A stretch of 36,897 nucleotides of DNA. Source: Amycolatopsis circi. Its GTDB lineage: Bacteria; Actinomycetota; Actinomycetes; Mycobacteriales; Pseudonocardiaceae. Made by a program: the position numbers and the translations under genes. The notes below the pieces were generated by a model. That model did no database searches, was not told the DNA's origin, and was given only the letters and a program-made list of their open reading frames with translations. Positions 15,125 through 25,077 of the stretch are shown here, in pieces (positions within the stretch are counted from its first letter, which is position 1; the number at the start of each line of letters is the position of its first letter). Location: positions 1 to 36,897 of the forward strand of contig NZ_PQIA01000092.1 of NCBI RefSeq assembly GCF_003385235.1. The letters are read 5' to 3'.

Positions 15125-15688
15125 ATCAGCTCCGAGACACGCATCAACGACCGCATCCGGGTGCCGGAAGTCCGGCTCGTCGGCCCTAACGGCGAGCAGG
15201 TCGGCATCGTCCGGATCGAGGATGCGCTGCGGCTTGCGCAGGAGGCGGACCTCGACCTCGTCGAGGTGGCCCCGCAGGCACGCCCGCCCGTGGCCAAGCT
15301 CATGGACTTCGGCAAGTTCAAGTACGAGAGCGCGCAGAAAGCCCGCGACTCCCGGCGCAACCAGCATCTGACCGTCATCAAGGAACAGAAGCTGCGGCCG
15401 AAGATCGACCAGCACGACTACGAGACCAAGAAGGGTCACGTGTCGCGGTTCCTGGCGGCGGGCAACAAGGTCAAGGTCACGATCATGTTCCGCGGTCGCG
15501 AGCAGTCCCGGCCGGAGCTCGGTTTCCGGCTCCTGCAGAAGCTCGCCGACGACGTCACCGAGCTCGGCTTCGTGGAATCGTCGCCGAAGCAGGACGGACG
15601 CAACATGATCATGGTGCTGGCCCCGCACAAGAACGTGAAGCCGAAGGCGGCGAAAGCCGAATCGGCCGAATCGGCTCCCGAGGCGTAG
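15125..15688 (+). CDS. infC: Translation initiation factor IF-3
   Basis: The 187-residue factor binds the 30S subunit, keeps it from joining 50S too early and checks start codons. The N-domain is ETRINDRIRVPEVRLVGPNG and EQVGIVRIEDALRLA, the linker carries KFKYESAQKARDSRRNQ, and the C-domain has KEQKLRPKIDQHDYETKKGH, VKVTIMFRGREQSRPELGF and QDGRNMIMVLAP. The conserved beginning and AAGGAGG four bases upstream place the start at ATC (15125); no ATG or GTG in frame is near. A rare start codon is known for infC in other bacteria and lets IF-3 repress its own synthesis. The C-terminal tail is Lys/Ala/Glu-rich. Confidence 0.95.
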   Translation: MSSETRINDRIRVPEVRLVGPNGEQVGIVRIEDALRLAQEADLDLVEVAPQARPPVAKLMDFGKFKYESAQKARDSRRNQHLTVIKEQKLRPKIDQHDYETKKGHVSRFLAAGNKVKVTIMFRGREQSRPELGFRLLQKLADDVTELGFVESSPKQDGRNMIMVLAPHKNVKPKAAKAESAESAPEA

Positions 15689-15715
15689 CGCCCCAGCGCC
15701 GACCAGCACAGTCAG

Positions 15716-15742
15716 CGGCACACCGGGTCATCCGGTGTGCCG
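15716..15742 (+). terminator. infC-rpmI intercistronic hairpin
   Basis: CGGCACACCGG (15716-15726) pairs perfectly with CCGGTGTGCCG (15732-15742) around a five-base GTCAT loop. It sits between infC and rpmI, 24 bases before the rpmI start, with no T-run. It may attenuate or mark processing of the infC-rpmI-rplT message rather than end it. Confidence 0.55.
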
Positions 15743-15765
15743 CCGCACGGAAGAGGACAACAAGC

Positions 15766-15960
15766 ATGCCGAAGATGAAGACGCACAAGGGCACGTCGAA
15801 GCGGATCCGCGTGACCGGTTCGGGCAAGCTGCGTCGCCAGAAGGCCGGCCGCCGCCACCTGATGGAGAAGAAGTCCAACCGCCTCACCCGCCGTCTCGAG
15901 GGCACCACCGAGGTCGCCCAGAACGACGTCGGCCGCGTGAAGCGCCTGCTCGGCCGCTGA
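15766..15960 (+). CDS. rpmI: 50S ribosomal protein L35
   Basis: The 64-residue protein is a complete bacterial L35, a basic component of the large subunit. It opens MPKMKTHKGTSKRIRVTGSG and continues KLRRQKAGRRHLMEKKS, ending RVKRLLGR. The ATG at 15766 follows GGAAGAGGA. It lies between infC and rplT, the conserved bacterial order, and is probably co-transcribed with both. Confidence 0.97.
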   Translation: MPKMKTHKGTSKRIRVTGSGKLRRQKAGRRHLMEKKSNRLTRRLEGTTEVAQNDVGRVKRLLGR

Positions 15961-16024
15961 GGCCCCGCACTCTTTCCCGACCACCCCGGGGTCTCCGACC
16001 CCCCGAATTCGACAGGATGGACCA

Positions 16025-16402
16025 GTGGCACGCGTCAAGCGGGCGGTCAACGCCCAGAAGAAGCGTCGCGCGACTCTCGAACTGGCCAGCGGTTACCGCG
16101 GCCAGCGTTCGCGGCTGTACCGCAAGGCCAAGGAGCAGACGCTCCACTCGCTCAACTACGCCTACCGCGACCGCCGTGCGCGCAAGGGTGACTTCCGCCA
16201 GCTGTGGATCACCCGCATCAACGCGGCCGCTCGCGCCAACGGCGTCACCTACAACCGGTTCATCCAGGGCCTGAAGGCCGCCGGTGTCGAGGTGGACCGC
16301 AAGATCCTCGCGGACCTCGCGGTCAACGACGCGGCCGCCTTCACCGCGCTCGCCGAGCTCGCCAAGGCGAACGTCACGACCGGCGAAGCGAAGTCGGCCT
16401 GA
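16025..16402 (+). CDS. rplT: 50S ribosomal protein L20
   Basis: The 125-residue protein binds 23S rRNA and is needed early in 50S assembly. Family marks are ARVKRAVNAQKKRRATLELA, GYRGQRSRLYRKAKEQ, YAYRDRRARKGDFRQLWI and TRINAAARANGVTYNRFI. The start is GTG at 16025 with AGGATGG upstream. In several bacteria L20 represses its own operon; no classical L20 leader was recognised here. Its stop overlaps the apparent CTG start of the methyltransferase gene. Confidence 0.97.
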   Translation: MARVKRAVNAQKKRRATLELASGYRGQRSRLYRKAKEQTLHSLNYAYRDRRARKGDFRQLWITRINAAARANGVTYNRFIQGLKAAGVEVDRKILADLAVNDAAAFTALAELAKANVTTGEAKSA

Positions 16403-17199
16403 CCGGCAGCACCTTCCGGCCCGGGGCGGATCCGTTCACCGAACGGACCCCCCGGGTCGTTGCCGCGCGCAAACTGACCCGGCGCGCGGAACGAGAGAAA
16501 ACCGGCCGCTTCCTGGCCGAAGGGGTCAACGCCGTCACGTCGGCTCTCGCCCACGGCACGGTGCACGAGCTTTTCGTCACCGAACGCGCCGCCGCCGCGC
16601 ACCCTTCCCTGGTCGAGGCCGCCCCGCGCGTGTCGCCGATCACCGACCGCGCGGCCGCGAGCCTGTCGGAAACCGTGACGCCGCAAGGAATCATCGCGGT
16701 CTGCTCGCTGGTCGACCGTCCACTGGAGACAGTCCTCGCCTCCGCCCGGCTGGTGGTCGTCCTGGTGGACGTCGCCGAACCCGGCAACGCGGGCACCGTG
16801 ATCCGGGTAGCCGACGCCGCCGGCGCCGACGCGGTAGTCCTGGCCGGCGACACCGTCGACCCGCACAACGGCAAAAGCGTCCGCGCCGCCGCCGGGTCCA
16901 CCTTCCACGTCCCGCTGGCCCGCGCCCGCGACATCCCGTCGGTGCTGACAGCCCTGCGCTCGGCCGGTCTCCGGACGCTGGCCGCGCACGGCTACGCCTC
17001 GACCTCGCTGGAGACCGTCCACTTCGGAGACCCAGTGGCGTGGATCTTCGGCAACGAGGCCCACGGCCTGCCCGAAGACGTCCTGTCCTCGGTCGACGAC
17101 GCAGTCCGGATCCCGTTGTACGGCAAGGCGGAAAGCCTCAACCTCGCGACCGCCGCCGCAGTCTGCGTCTACACCGCGGCGATGGCCGCGCACCGCTGA
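16399..17199 (+). CDS. TrmH/SpoU-family rRNA 2'-O-methyltransferase
   Basis: The product, about 266 residues, is a SPOUT-class methyltransferase. It has an N-terminal substrate-binding domain (RVVAARKLTRRAEREKTGRF, FLAEGVNAV) and the knotted C-terminal domain with motif 1 VDVAEPGNAGTVIRVADAAG, motif 2 IFGNEAHGLPEDV and motif 3 LYGKAESLNLATAAAVCVY. It should methylate a ribose in 23S rRNA or tRNA using S-adenosylmethionine. The same position after rplT is held by tsnR in mycobacteria, as I recall. No ATG or GTG occurs in frame before the conserved domain; CTG at 16399, overlapping the rplT stop, is the most likely start, so the exact N-terminus is uncertain. Confidence 0.85.
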   Translation: MTGSTFRPGADPFTERTPRVVAARKLTRRAEREKTGRFLAEGVNAVTSALAHGTVHELFVTERAAAAHPSLVEAAPRVSPITDRAAASLSETVTPQGIIAVCSLVDRPLETVLASARLVVVLVDVAEPGNAGTVIRVADAAGADAVVLAGDTVDPHNGKSVRAAAGSTFHVPLARARDIPSVLTALRSAGLRTLAAHGYASTSLETVHFGDPVAWIFGNEAHGLPEDVLSSVDDAVRIPLYGKAESLNLATAAAVCVYTAAMAAHR

Positions 17200-17822
17200 C
17201 CCCGTGCAGGATCTCCGGCACGTCTTACTGGATCGGCGGTGCCCCCGGCGCAGGCAAATCGACGATCGCCCGCCGCCTAGCCGCCTGTTATGGCTGGCAC
17301 CACTACGCGACCGACGACGTCATGCGCGCCCACACCGCCCGCACGACTCCCGCCACGGCCCCGATGCTGCACGCCTTCCGGGCCATGGACATGGACGAAC
17401 GCTGGGTCCGGCGCTCCCCGGCCGTCATGCTGGAGACGTTCCACTGGTTCCGAGGCGAGGGCTTCGAGCTGATTGTCGAAGACCTCCTCGCCCTGCCCCC
17501 TCCCGTTGTCGTCGACGGCTTCCGGCTGCTGCCGCACCTGGTGAAGCCGCTGCTGGCCGTCGTGGACCAGGCCGTCTGGCTCCTGCCGACCCCGGAATTC
17601 CGCCACGCGGCGATCGAGGGCCGGAGCGCACCGGGGGACAGTTTCGTATGGCAGACCAGCGATCCGGCCCGGGCCGCCCGCAACCTCGCCGAACGGGACC
17701 GGATGTTCACGAGCCGCCTCCGGAAGGAGACGTCGCGGCTCGGGTTGCGGGCGATTGAGGTCGACACCGCGATTTCGGAGGAGGATCTTCTTCGTCAGGT
17801 GACGACCGCCTTCCGACTCTGA
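17196..17822 (+). CDS. P-loop NTPase/kinase-like protein, function unknown
   Basis: About 208 residues with a clear Walker A motif near the N-terminus (SYWIGGAPGAGKSTIARRLA) followed by YGWHHYATDDVMRAH, resembling small-molecule kinases or AAA_17/AAA_33-type nucleotide-binding proteins. VEDLLALPPPVVVDGFRLLP probably holds the Walker B strand, and NLAERDRMFTSRLRKE may be the basic lid. No membrane segment is seen. No ATG or GTG occurs in frame before the P-loop; CTG at 17196, overlapping the methyltransferase stop, or an ATC codon ten residues before the Walker motif could serve, and a frameshift with the GTG at 17204 is a third possibility. Substrate unknown. Confidence 0.65.
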   Translation: MTPCRISGTSYWIGGAPGAGKSTIARRLAACYGWHHYATDDVMRAHTARTTPATAPMLHAFRAMDMDERWVRRSPAVMLETFHWFRGEGFELIVEDLLALPPPVVVDGFRLLPHLVKPLLAVVDQAVWLLPTPEFRHAAIEGRSAPGDSFVWQTSDPARAARNLAERDRMFTSRLRKETSRLGLRAIEVDTAISEEDLLRQVTTAFRL

Positions 17823-18824
17823 CTGCCGGCCGCCTTCGCCGTGGTCTCGCGCGGGCTTGGCGTCGCCGCCTCCTGGCGCTATCCCCCGGGGCACTGTCGC
17901 GGCAGCTCATCGCTCGCCATGACCCGGACATCAGCCCGACGGTCATAACAAGTCTGCTCACTTCGGGCCACGGTCGCCCTTGGCTTTCTGCCTTCGCACT
18001 CACCGCTGCTTGCCGGGTCGCCCTCGTGGCAGGCCCGGTTAATTGGTGAAGTTGCGCTTGCCGTGTTGCTGGGTTGCCTGCGCGTGGTGCCCGCCGCGTG
18101 GTCGGTTGCTTGCCGGGTTGCGCGGGCAGCGAGCCGGTCGGCTGTTGGGCGGTGTCCGCCGTGTTGCTGGCTGTGAAGCTCTGTCCGCGCGTTGTCCGCT
18201 GGGTGCCGAGTTATGCCTGCCGCACCGCCAACCGTCTGCCAAGTCCTGCTCGTCGCAGGCCGGTTGGCTGCCGAACTGTGTCCGCCGGGGCGTCAGCCGC
18301 CTGTCGAGTTGTCGCACTGTCAGCAACAACCCGTCGCGTGAGTTGCCATGCCGCGCCGTCGGGCACCGCTCTGCTGCGCCGGTTGCCGAGCGCCAGCCGA
18401 TCGCTGAGGCACCAGATACCGAGCGCGTTTGCCAGCCACTTCTGTGCTGCCTGTCGGCTTGCCTCCCTCCGCACCTCGGTCGGGAGCCAGTAGCGCATTG
18501 CCGCGTCGCCAGCCATCTCCGTCCGCTGCCTCCATCCGGATCTCGCATCCCGGCTTGTTCGGCTTGGGCTTCGGCCCCCGCCGCTCTTCCGCCGGAAAAC
18601 TCCGAGATTCCGCGAAGCCAAGCCCGGCTGGCTCCGCCGTCCCGCACCTGTCCAGCAGCCGCTCCGGGAGGGCGTCCGCGGCAAGCCGGTCGAGGGGCGG
18701 TTCTCACCTGATCCGCTGACGTCCGTTCGGGTCCGCGGCGACGGTCGGTCGTGATCACGGGGCGGATCCGGCGCAGCCGCTCCGGAAGCGGAGGGTGAGC
18801 GGCCGGGCCCGGCGCCCGATCCCC
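17823..18824. other. Gene-free kilobase before pheS
   Basis: No open frame here has the codon pattern or motifs of a real gene, although several long frames exist on both strands. The middle part (about 18040-18480) is full of variants of TGCCGGGTTG, GCCGTGTTGCTGG and TGCCGAGT, giving a quasi-repetitive, T-rich texture unlike neighbouring genes. No tRNA, IS end or riboswitch was recognised. It may be decayed sequence. Confidence 0.5.
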
Positions 18825-18875
18825 TAGACTGAGCTGCCCGATGTGCACGTGCGGCGGCATGCCCGCGTGCCGCCG
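18825..18875 (+). promoter_or_regulatory. pheST promoter candidate and leader hairpin
   Basis: TAGACT at 18825-18830 is a good -10 match; no clear -35 precedes it. Transcription would begin near 18838, giving a leader of about 70 bases in which CGGCGGCA (18852-18859) pairs with TGCCGCCG (18868-18875). No T-box or phenylalanine-rich leader peptide is visible. Confidence 0.45.
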
Positions 18876-18907
18876 ACAACACCAGTCCCAGTGGACGCCG
18901 AGGAGTC

Positions 18908-19962
<1,055 letters not shown>

Positions 19963-19963
<1 letters not shown>

Positions 19964-22533
19964 TGCGAGTCCCGGTGAGCTGGCTGACCGAGCATCTCGA
20001 AGTGGATGCCGACGTCACGCCGCAGGACCTGGCCGACGCCTTCGTGCGGATCGGGATCGAGGTCGACGAGCTGAGCGAGCTCGGCCCGGTGACCGGCCCG
20101 CTCGTGGTCGGCCGCGTCGCGGAGATCGAGGAGCTGACCGGCTTCAAGAAGCCGGTGCGGTTCTGCCGCGTCGAGGTCGGCGAGGAACCCGACCCGGAGC
20201 CCGACGACGCGGAACTGTCCGAAGAGGACGAAGACGAGGACGACGGCCCGCTCGAGAACGAGGGCCCGCACGGCATCAAGACGCGCGGCATCGTCTGCGG
20301 CGCGAGCAACTTCGCCGAGGGCGACCTCGTCGTGGTCGCGCTGCCGGGCGCGGTCCTGCCGGGCGATTTCGAGATCGCCGCGCGCAAGACCTACGGCAAG
20401 GTCAGCGACGGCATGATCTGCTCCGCGGCCGAACTCGGTCTCGGCGACGACCACAGCGGCATCCTCGTGCTCCCGCCGGGCACGGCGAGCCCGGGCGACG
20501 ACGCGAAGGACCTGCTCGGTCTCGACGACACCGTCATCGAGGTCACGCCGACCCCGGACCGCGGCTACGCGTTGTCGATCCGCGGCCTGGCGCGCGAGCT
20601 GTCGAACGCGCTCGACGTGCCGTTCGGCGACCCGGCGATGCTCGACAGCTTCCCGGAAGCCGAGGGCGAGGCGTGGCCGGTGCGGGTCGAGGACCCCGAG
20701 GGCTGCCCGCGGTTCGTGCTGCGCCGCGTCACCGGTCTCGACGCGACCGCGCCGACGCCGTGGCGGATCCGCCGCAGGCTGATGCTGGCCGGCATCCGGT
20801 CCATCTCGCTCGCGGTCGACGTCACCAACTACGTGATGCTCGAGCTGGGCCACCCGCTGCACGCGTTCGCGACCGGCTCCATCCAGGGCGACCTGGTGGT
20901 GCGCCGCGCGAAGGCAGGGGAGAAGCTCACCACGCTCGACGACGTGGAGCGCACCCTCGACGCGGACGACATCGTGATCGCCGACGACAGCGGCGTCATC
21001 TCCCTCGCCGGCACGATGGGCGGCGCCAGCACGGAAATCACGCCGGAGAGCACCGACGTCCTTCTCGAGGCGGCGCACTGGAACCCGGCGTCGATCAGCC
21101 GCACCGCGCGACGGCACAAGCTGTTCTCCGAGGCGGCGAAGCGTTTCGAGCGCTACACCGACCCGGCGCTGTGCGCGGCCGCGGTGGAACTCGCCGCGCG
21201 GCTGCTGCGCCAGTACGGCGACGGCGCGATCCGCCCGGGCCGCACGGACGTCGGCGGCGTCGCTCCGCACGCCCCGGTGACCATGCCGATCAACCTGCCC
21301 GACCAGATCGCCGGCGTGCGCTACGAACGCGGCGTCACCGTGCGGCGGCTCGGCCAGATCGGCTGCAAGGTCCAGCTCAGCACGAGCGACCAGGGCGTCG
21401 GTCTCGTCACCGCGACCCCGCCGAGCTGGCGCGGCGACCTCGTCCAGCCCGCCGACCTCGTCGAAGAGGTTCTGCGGCTCGAGGGCTACGACAGCATCCC
21501 GTCGGTCCTGCCCACCGCACCCGCGGGCCGCGGTCTCACCGACGCGCAGCGCCGCCGCCGCGCGGTGTCCGGCGCGCTCGCCGAGGCGGGTTACGTCGAG
21601 GTGCGCCCGTTCCCGTTCATCGACGACGCGGTGTGGGACGTCTTCGGCCTGCCCGAGGACGACATCCGCCGCACCACGGTGCGCGTACAGAACCCGCTCG
21701 AAGCCGACCACGACCGGATGGCGACCACCCTCCTGCCGGGCCTGCTGGAGACGTTGCAGCGCAACGTTTCCCGCGGCCTCAAGGACGTGTCGCTGTTCCA
21801 CGTCGGCCAGGTCGTGCTGCCGAAGCCGAACCAGCTCAAGGTCCCGGACCTCGGCGTCGAGCACCGCCCGAGCGACGAGGATCTCGCCGTGCTGGAGGCC
21901 GCCGTGCCCGCGCAGCCGGTGCACGTCGCCGTCGTCCTCAGCGGCCAGCGCCCGCGCGCCGGCTGGTGGGGCAAGGGCGACCAGGCGGGCTGGGCCGACG
22001 CCGTGCAGGCCGCGCGCCTGGTGGCCGAGGCCGCCGGCGTGCAGCTCACCGTGCAGGCCGCGGACCTCCTGCCGTGGCACCCGGGCCGCTGCGCCCAGCT
22101 GCGGGTGGGCGACTGGCCGGTCGGCCACGCGGGCGAACTGCACCCGAAGGTCGTCGAGGCCCTCGGCCTGCCGCCGCGCACGGTTGCGATGGAACTCGAC
22201 CTGGACGCGATCCCGCTGCCCGACTCCCGTCCGGCGCCCAGCATCTCGGCGTACCCGCCGGTGCTGCTGGACGTCGCCCTGGTCGCCGGCACGGACGTCC
22301 CGTCCGCCGACCTCGCCGACATGCTCCGCGAAGGAGCCGGCGAACTGCTCGAGGAGATCACCCTCTTCGACGTCTACACCGGCGAGCAGCTCGGCGAAGG
22401 CAAGCGTTCCCTGGCGTACAAGCTCCGCTTCCGCGCCGCGGACCGCACCCTCACCGTCGACGAGGCCACCAAGTCTCGCGACGCCGCGATCGCCGCTGCC
22501 GGCGAGCGCTTCGGAGCGACGCTCCGCGCCTGA
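19963..22533 (+). CDS. pheT: Phenylalanyl-tRNA synthetase beta subunit
   Basis: The 856-residue beta subunit has an N-terminal tRNA-binding (EMAP-like) domain with GIVCGASNFAEGDLVVVALP, the B3/B4 editing domain (LAVDVTNYVMLELGHPLHAF, ISLAGTMGGASTEIT), the B5 domain, the catalytic-like core (RVQNPLEADHDRMATTLLPG) and the C-terminal FDX-ACB anticodon-binding domain ending near SLAYKLRFRAADRTL. Unusually, the EMAP-like domain carries an acidic insertion of about 30 residues after CRVEVG (roughly residues 74-104, including SEEDEDEDDG), which I do not remember in mycobacterial or E. coli PheT. The start is GTG at 19963, overlapping pheS. Confidence 0.97.
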
Positions 22534-22544
22534 CCTGACGCTGT

Positions 22545-22589
22545 CCCCGCCCCGCGCTCCGGCCACCCGGCCGGTCAGCCGGGGCGGGG
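22545..22589. terminator. pheST terminator hairpin
   Basis: CCCCGCCCCG (22545-22554) pairs with CGGGGCGGGG (22580-22589); the loop holds a second CCGG-rich pairing. It lies between the convergent pheT and alkylation-repair genes and can serve both strands. It lacks a T-run. Confidence 0.7.
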
Positions 22590-22641
22590 GGAGCGCTGGT
22601 GTCATGGCATCCCTCCTTTCTCTTTCGGCAAGCGGTTCACT

Positions 22642-23331
22642 TCAGCCGAGGTGCTTCATCGCCTCCCTTGTGGACAGCGGGGACAACCCCGGGTGTGCCC
22701 GGACAAAGGCGCGGACCCACTCCGGTTCGACGCGGGCGTGATCCCGCAGCGCCCAGCCGATTCCCTTGCGCAGAAAGAACTCCCGGTCGCCGAGGTTCGC
22801 CTCGATCGCATCGGCGAGCAGCTTCTGGTCCACCTCGTCCTTCGCGCTGACCTGACAGATCACCGCCGTTCGCCGGCGCCAGCGATCAGCGTCTGTCATC
22901 CAGCGGCGCAGAACCGGCGTGACCGCCGCCCGGTGCTCGCGCAGGATCGGCCCGACCCGGCGGATCGCGACCTCGTCGACGTAGTCCCACCACGCCCCGC
23001 TGACGATCAGTTCGTCGTACATGTCCAGCAGCCCCGGATCCTGCCACCGTCGATAAGCGCGATGCCCGGAAAGATCGATCGCCGCGTACCGCTCCTCGCG
23101 GTACTCCGCTTCCCGCCACAACGCGAGCACGGTCTCGGCGTAGGTCACTCGATCGGGCAGAACATGCTCGGAGAGGACCGTCTTCATGAGCTTGCCGCGC
23201 GGCGGTTTCGGCACTCCGCGAAACGGCATCGCGGACTTCATGTATGCCTGCATTTCCGGTGCTCTGACCGGGTCTGCCAGTTCGGCGAGCCCGGTTCGCA
23301 CTGCGGTGATCAACGCTTCGCCCGCGCTCAT
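22642..23331 (-). CDS. DNA alkylation repair protein, AlkD-like HEAT-repeat family
   Basis: The 229-residue protein belongs to the HEAT-like glycosylase family that excises alkylated purines without base flipping. It is built of helical repeats, with family marks QAYMKSAMPFRGVPKP, LWREAEYREERYAAIDL, LIVSGAWWDYVDEVAIRRVG, TDADRWRRRTAVICQ and FFLRKGIGWALRDHARVEPEW, where the Trp and Asp residues line the DNA groove in known structures. GGAGG lies nine bases before the ATG at 23331. It is transcribed alone, divergent from the aminopeptidase gene. Family assignment is good; no alkylation-response operator was recognised. Confidence 0.9.
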   Translation of the reverse strand: MSAGEALITAVRTGLAELADPVRAPEMQAYMKSAMPFRGVPKPPRGKLMKTVLSEHVLPDRVTYAETVLALWREAEYREERYAAIDLSGHRAYRRWQDPGLLDMYDELIVSGAWWDYVDEVAIRRVGPILREHRAAVTPVLRRWMTDADRWRRRTAVICQVSAKDEVDQKLLADAIEANLGDREFFLRKGIGWALRDHARVEPEWVRAFVRAHPGLSPLSTREAMKHLG

Positions 23332-23461
23332 CGAGGGCCACCTCCGTCGTATCGGATCCCGACGATCGGGGGACGGCGCGGCTCGTGTCGGGAAACGAGA
23401 TTCTGCCGCGCAGCCGGTAGCTTCGACGAACCTGGGTTGCCGTCGTACGCAAAGGACCACT

Positions 23462-25063
23462 GTGAGGAAAATCGTCACCGCACTGGCCGCCGCCGCTGTC
23501 GCGGCCGGAACGCTGGCTGTCGCACCCGCCGCCACCGCGGTGCAAGCCGAGGGGCCGGGCTACGCGCCTCCGCCGATCAAGTGGGGACCGTGTTCCGCAC
23601 CAGGCCTCGCGAAGGCGGGCGCCGAATGCGGATTCCTGGTGGCGCCCCTGGATTACGCCCAGCCGTCCGGCGAGACGGTGCAGATCGCCGTCTCGCGGGT
23701 GAAGCACAAGACCGCGAAGTACCAGGGCGTGATGCTGGTGAACCCGGGCGGTCCCGGTGGTTCCGGACTCGGCCTTTCGGTGCTCGGCCGGAACGTGCCC
23801 GAGCACGCCGGCGACAGCTACGACTGGATCGGCTTCGACCCTCGCGGCGTCGGCTCCAGCAAACCGGCTCTCACGTGCGACGGGAACTACTTCGCGCCTG
23901 CCCGCCCGGCTTACGTGCCGAAAACGCCGCAGCTGGAGAGCACCTGGCGGGCCCGCGCGAAGGGCTACGCCGAGGCATGCGCGAAGAACGGCCCGCTGCT
24001 CCAGCACATCAAGACCACTGACGTCGCGCAGGACATGGAAAGCCTTCGCAAGGCGTTGGGCCAGAAACAGATCAACTATTACGGCTTCTCTTACGGCACC
24101 TACCTCGGGCAGGTGTACAGCACGTTGTATCCGGACCGCATGCGCCGGATGGTGCTCGACGGAAACGTCGATCCGCGCAAGGTCTGGTACGACGCCAACC
24201 TCGACCAGGACGTCGCCTTCGACCGCAACATCAAGATCTACTTCGGCTGGCTCGCCAAGTACGACAACGTCTACCACCTCGGCAAGACCGGTTCGGCGGT
24301 CGAGCAGCTCTGGTACGCGCAGCAGCGGAAGCTCGACCGGAACCCGGCGGGCGGTGTGATCGGCGGCGACGAGTGGCTCGACGTCTTCCTGCAGGCCGGT
24401 TACTACGTGTTCGGCTGGGAAGACATGGCCAAGGCGTTCGATGGCTGGGTGCACCGCGGCGACTGGCAGACGCTGAAAGCGTTGTACGACAAGTCGAACG
24501 CGCCCGGCGACGACAACGGCTACGCGGTGTACAACGCGGTGCAGTGCACCGATGCGCAGTGGCCGCAGGGCTGGGACCGCTGGCGGCGCGACGCCTGGGC
24601 CACCCACAGCCGCGCGCCTTTCGAGACCTGGAGCAACACCTGGTACAACGCGAGCTGCCTGAACTGGCCCGCGAAGCCGGGCAAGCCGGTGGACGTCGAC
24701 GGGTCGAAGGTCAGCGGAGCGCTGCTGATCAGCGAGGAACTCGACGCCGCCACGCCGTACTCGGGCAGCCTCGAGGTGCGCAAGCGCTACCCGCGTTCGA
24801 GCCTCATCAGCGCGCCCGGCGGGACGACGCACGCCGGATCGCTCTCCGGGGTGTCCTGTGTGGACGACCGGGTCGCCGACTACCTCGCCACCGGGGCGCT
24901 GCCGAATCGGGTTCGTGCCGACCGCTCCGACGTTCAGTGCGCCGCGGTGCCGCAGCCGGTTCCGTCTCCGGTCGCCACCGGCGCGCAGCAGAAGTCCGAT
25001 GCCCTGACGAAGGCCGCGGCGGAGGAGAAGCAGAGCCTGCTTTCCGGTTTGCTGCGTTTCTGA
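23462..25063 (+). CDS. Secreted alpha/beta hydrolase, tripeptidyl-aminopeptidase (Tap/Slp) family
   Basis: The 533-residue protein starts with a Sec-type signal peptide (MRKIVTALAAAAVAAGTLAV, cleaved near ATAVQA). The alpha/beta hydrolase core has the oxyanion-side motif VNPGGPGGSG, FDPRGVGSS, the nucleophile elbow GFSYGTYLGQ (Ser near 209), an Asp in EELDAATPYSG (near 428) and a His in GGTTHAGSL (near 457), followed by the TAP-like C-terminal domain with YLATGALP. Streptomyces relatives remove tripeptides from protein N-termini outside the cell. The start is GTG at 23462 with AAAGGA five bases upstream. The tail after residue 490 is Ala/Gln/Lys-rich and probably disordered. Confidence 0.92.
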   Translation: MRKIVTALAAAAVAAGTLAVAPAATAVQAEGPGYAPPPIKWGPCSAPGLAKAGAECGFLVAPLDYAQPSGETVQIAVSRVKHKTAKYQGVMLVNPGGPGGSGLGLSVLGRNVPEHAGDSYDWIGFDPRGVGSSKPALTCDGNYFAPARPAYVPKTPQLESTWRARAKGYAEACAKNGPLLQHIKTTDVAQDMESLRKALGQKQINYYGFSYGTYLGQVYSTLYPDRMRRMVLDGNVDPRKVWYDANLDQDVAFDRNIKIYFGWLAKYDNVYHLGKTGSAVEQLWYAQQRKLDRNPAGGVIGGDEWLDVFLQAGYYVFGWEDMAKAFDGWVHRGDWQTLKALYDKSNAPGDDNGYAVYNAVQCTDAQWPQGWDRWRRDAWATHSRAPFETWSNTWYNASCLNWPAKPGKPVDVDGSKVSGALLISEELDAATPYSGSLEVRKRYPRSSLISAPGGTTHAGSLSGVSCVDDRVADYLATGALPNRVRADRSDVQCAAVPQPVPSPVATGAQQKSDALTKAAAEEKQSLLSGLLRF

Positions 25064-25077
25064 GCTGTTCTTCCCGC

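Noticed and set aside
17204..17758. GTG-initiated frame within the P-loop gene
   Set aside because: It is out of frame with the Walker A motif and its product is Arg/Pro-rich without motifs; noted only as a possible frameshift partner.
18039..18860. Minus-strand open frame of about 270 codons in the spacer before pheS, and plus-strand frames at 18043-18711
   Set aside because: Translations are low-complexity (Arg/Gln/Pro or Cys/Leu-rich) with no domain, no ribosome site and no GC-rich third-position pattern.
18841..18907. Cys-containing leader peptide (starting MCTCGG) or T-box ahead of pheST
   Set aside because: A pheST attenuator peptide should be rich in Phe, none is present, and no T-box consensus was seen; the frame simply runs on.
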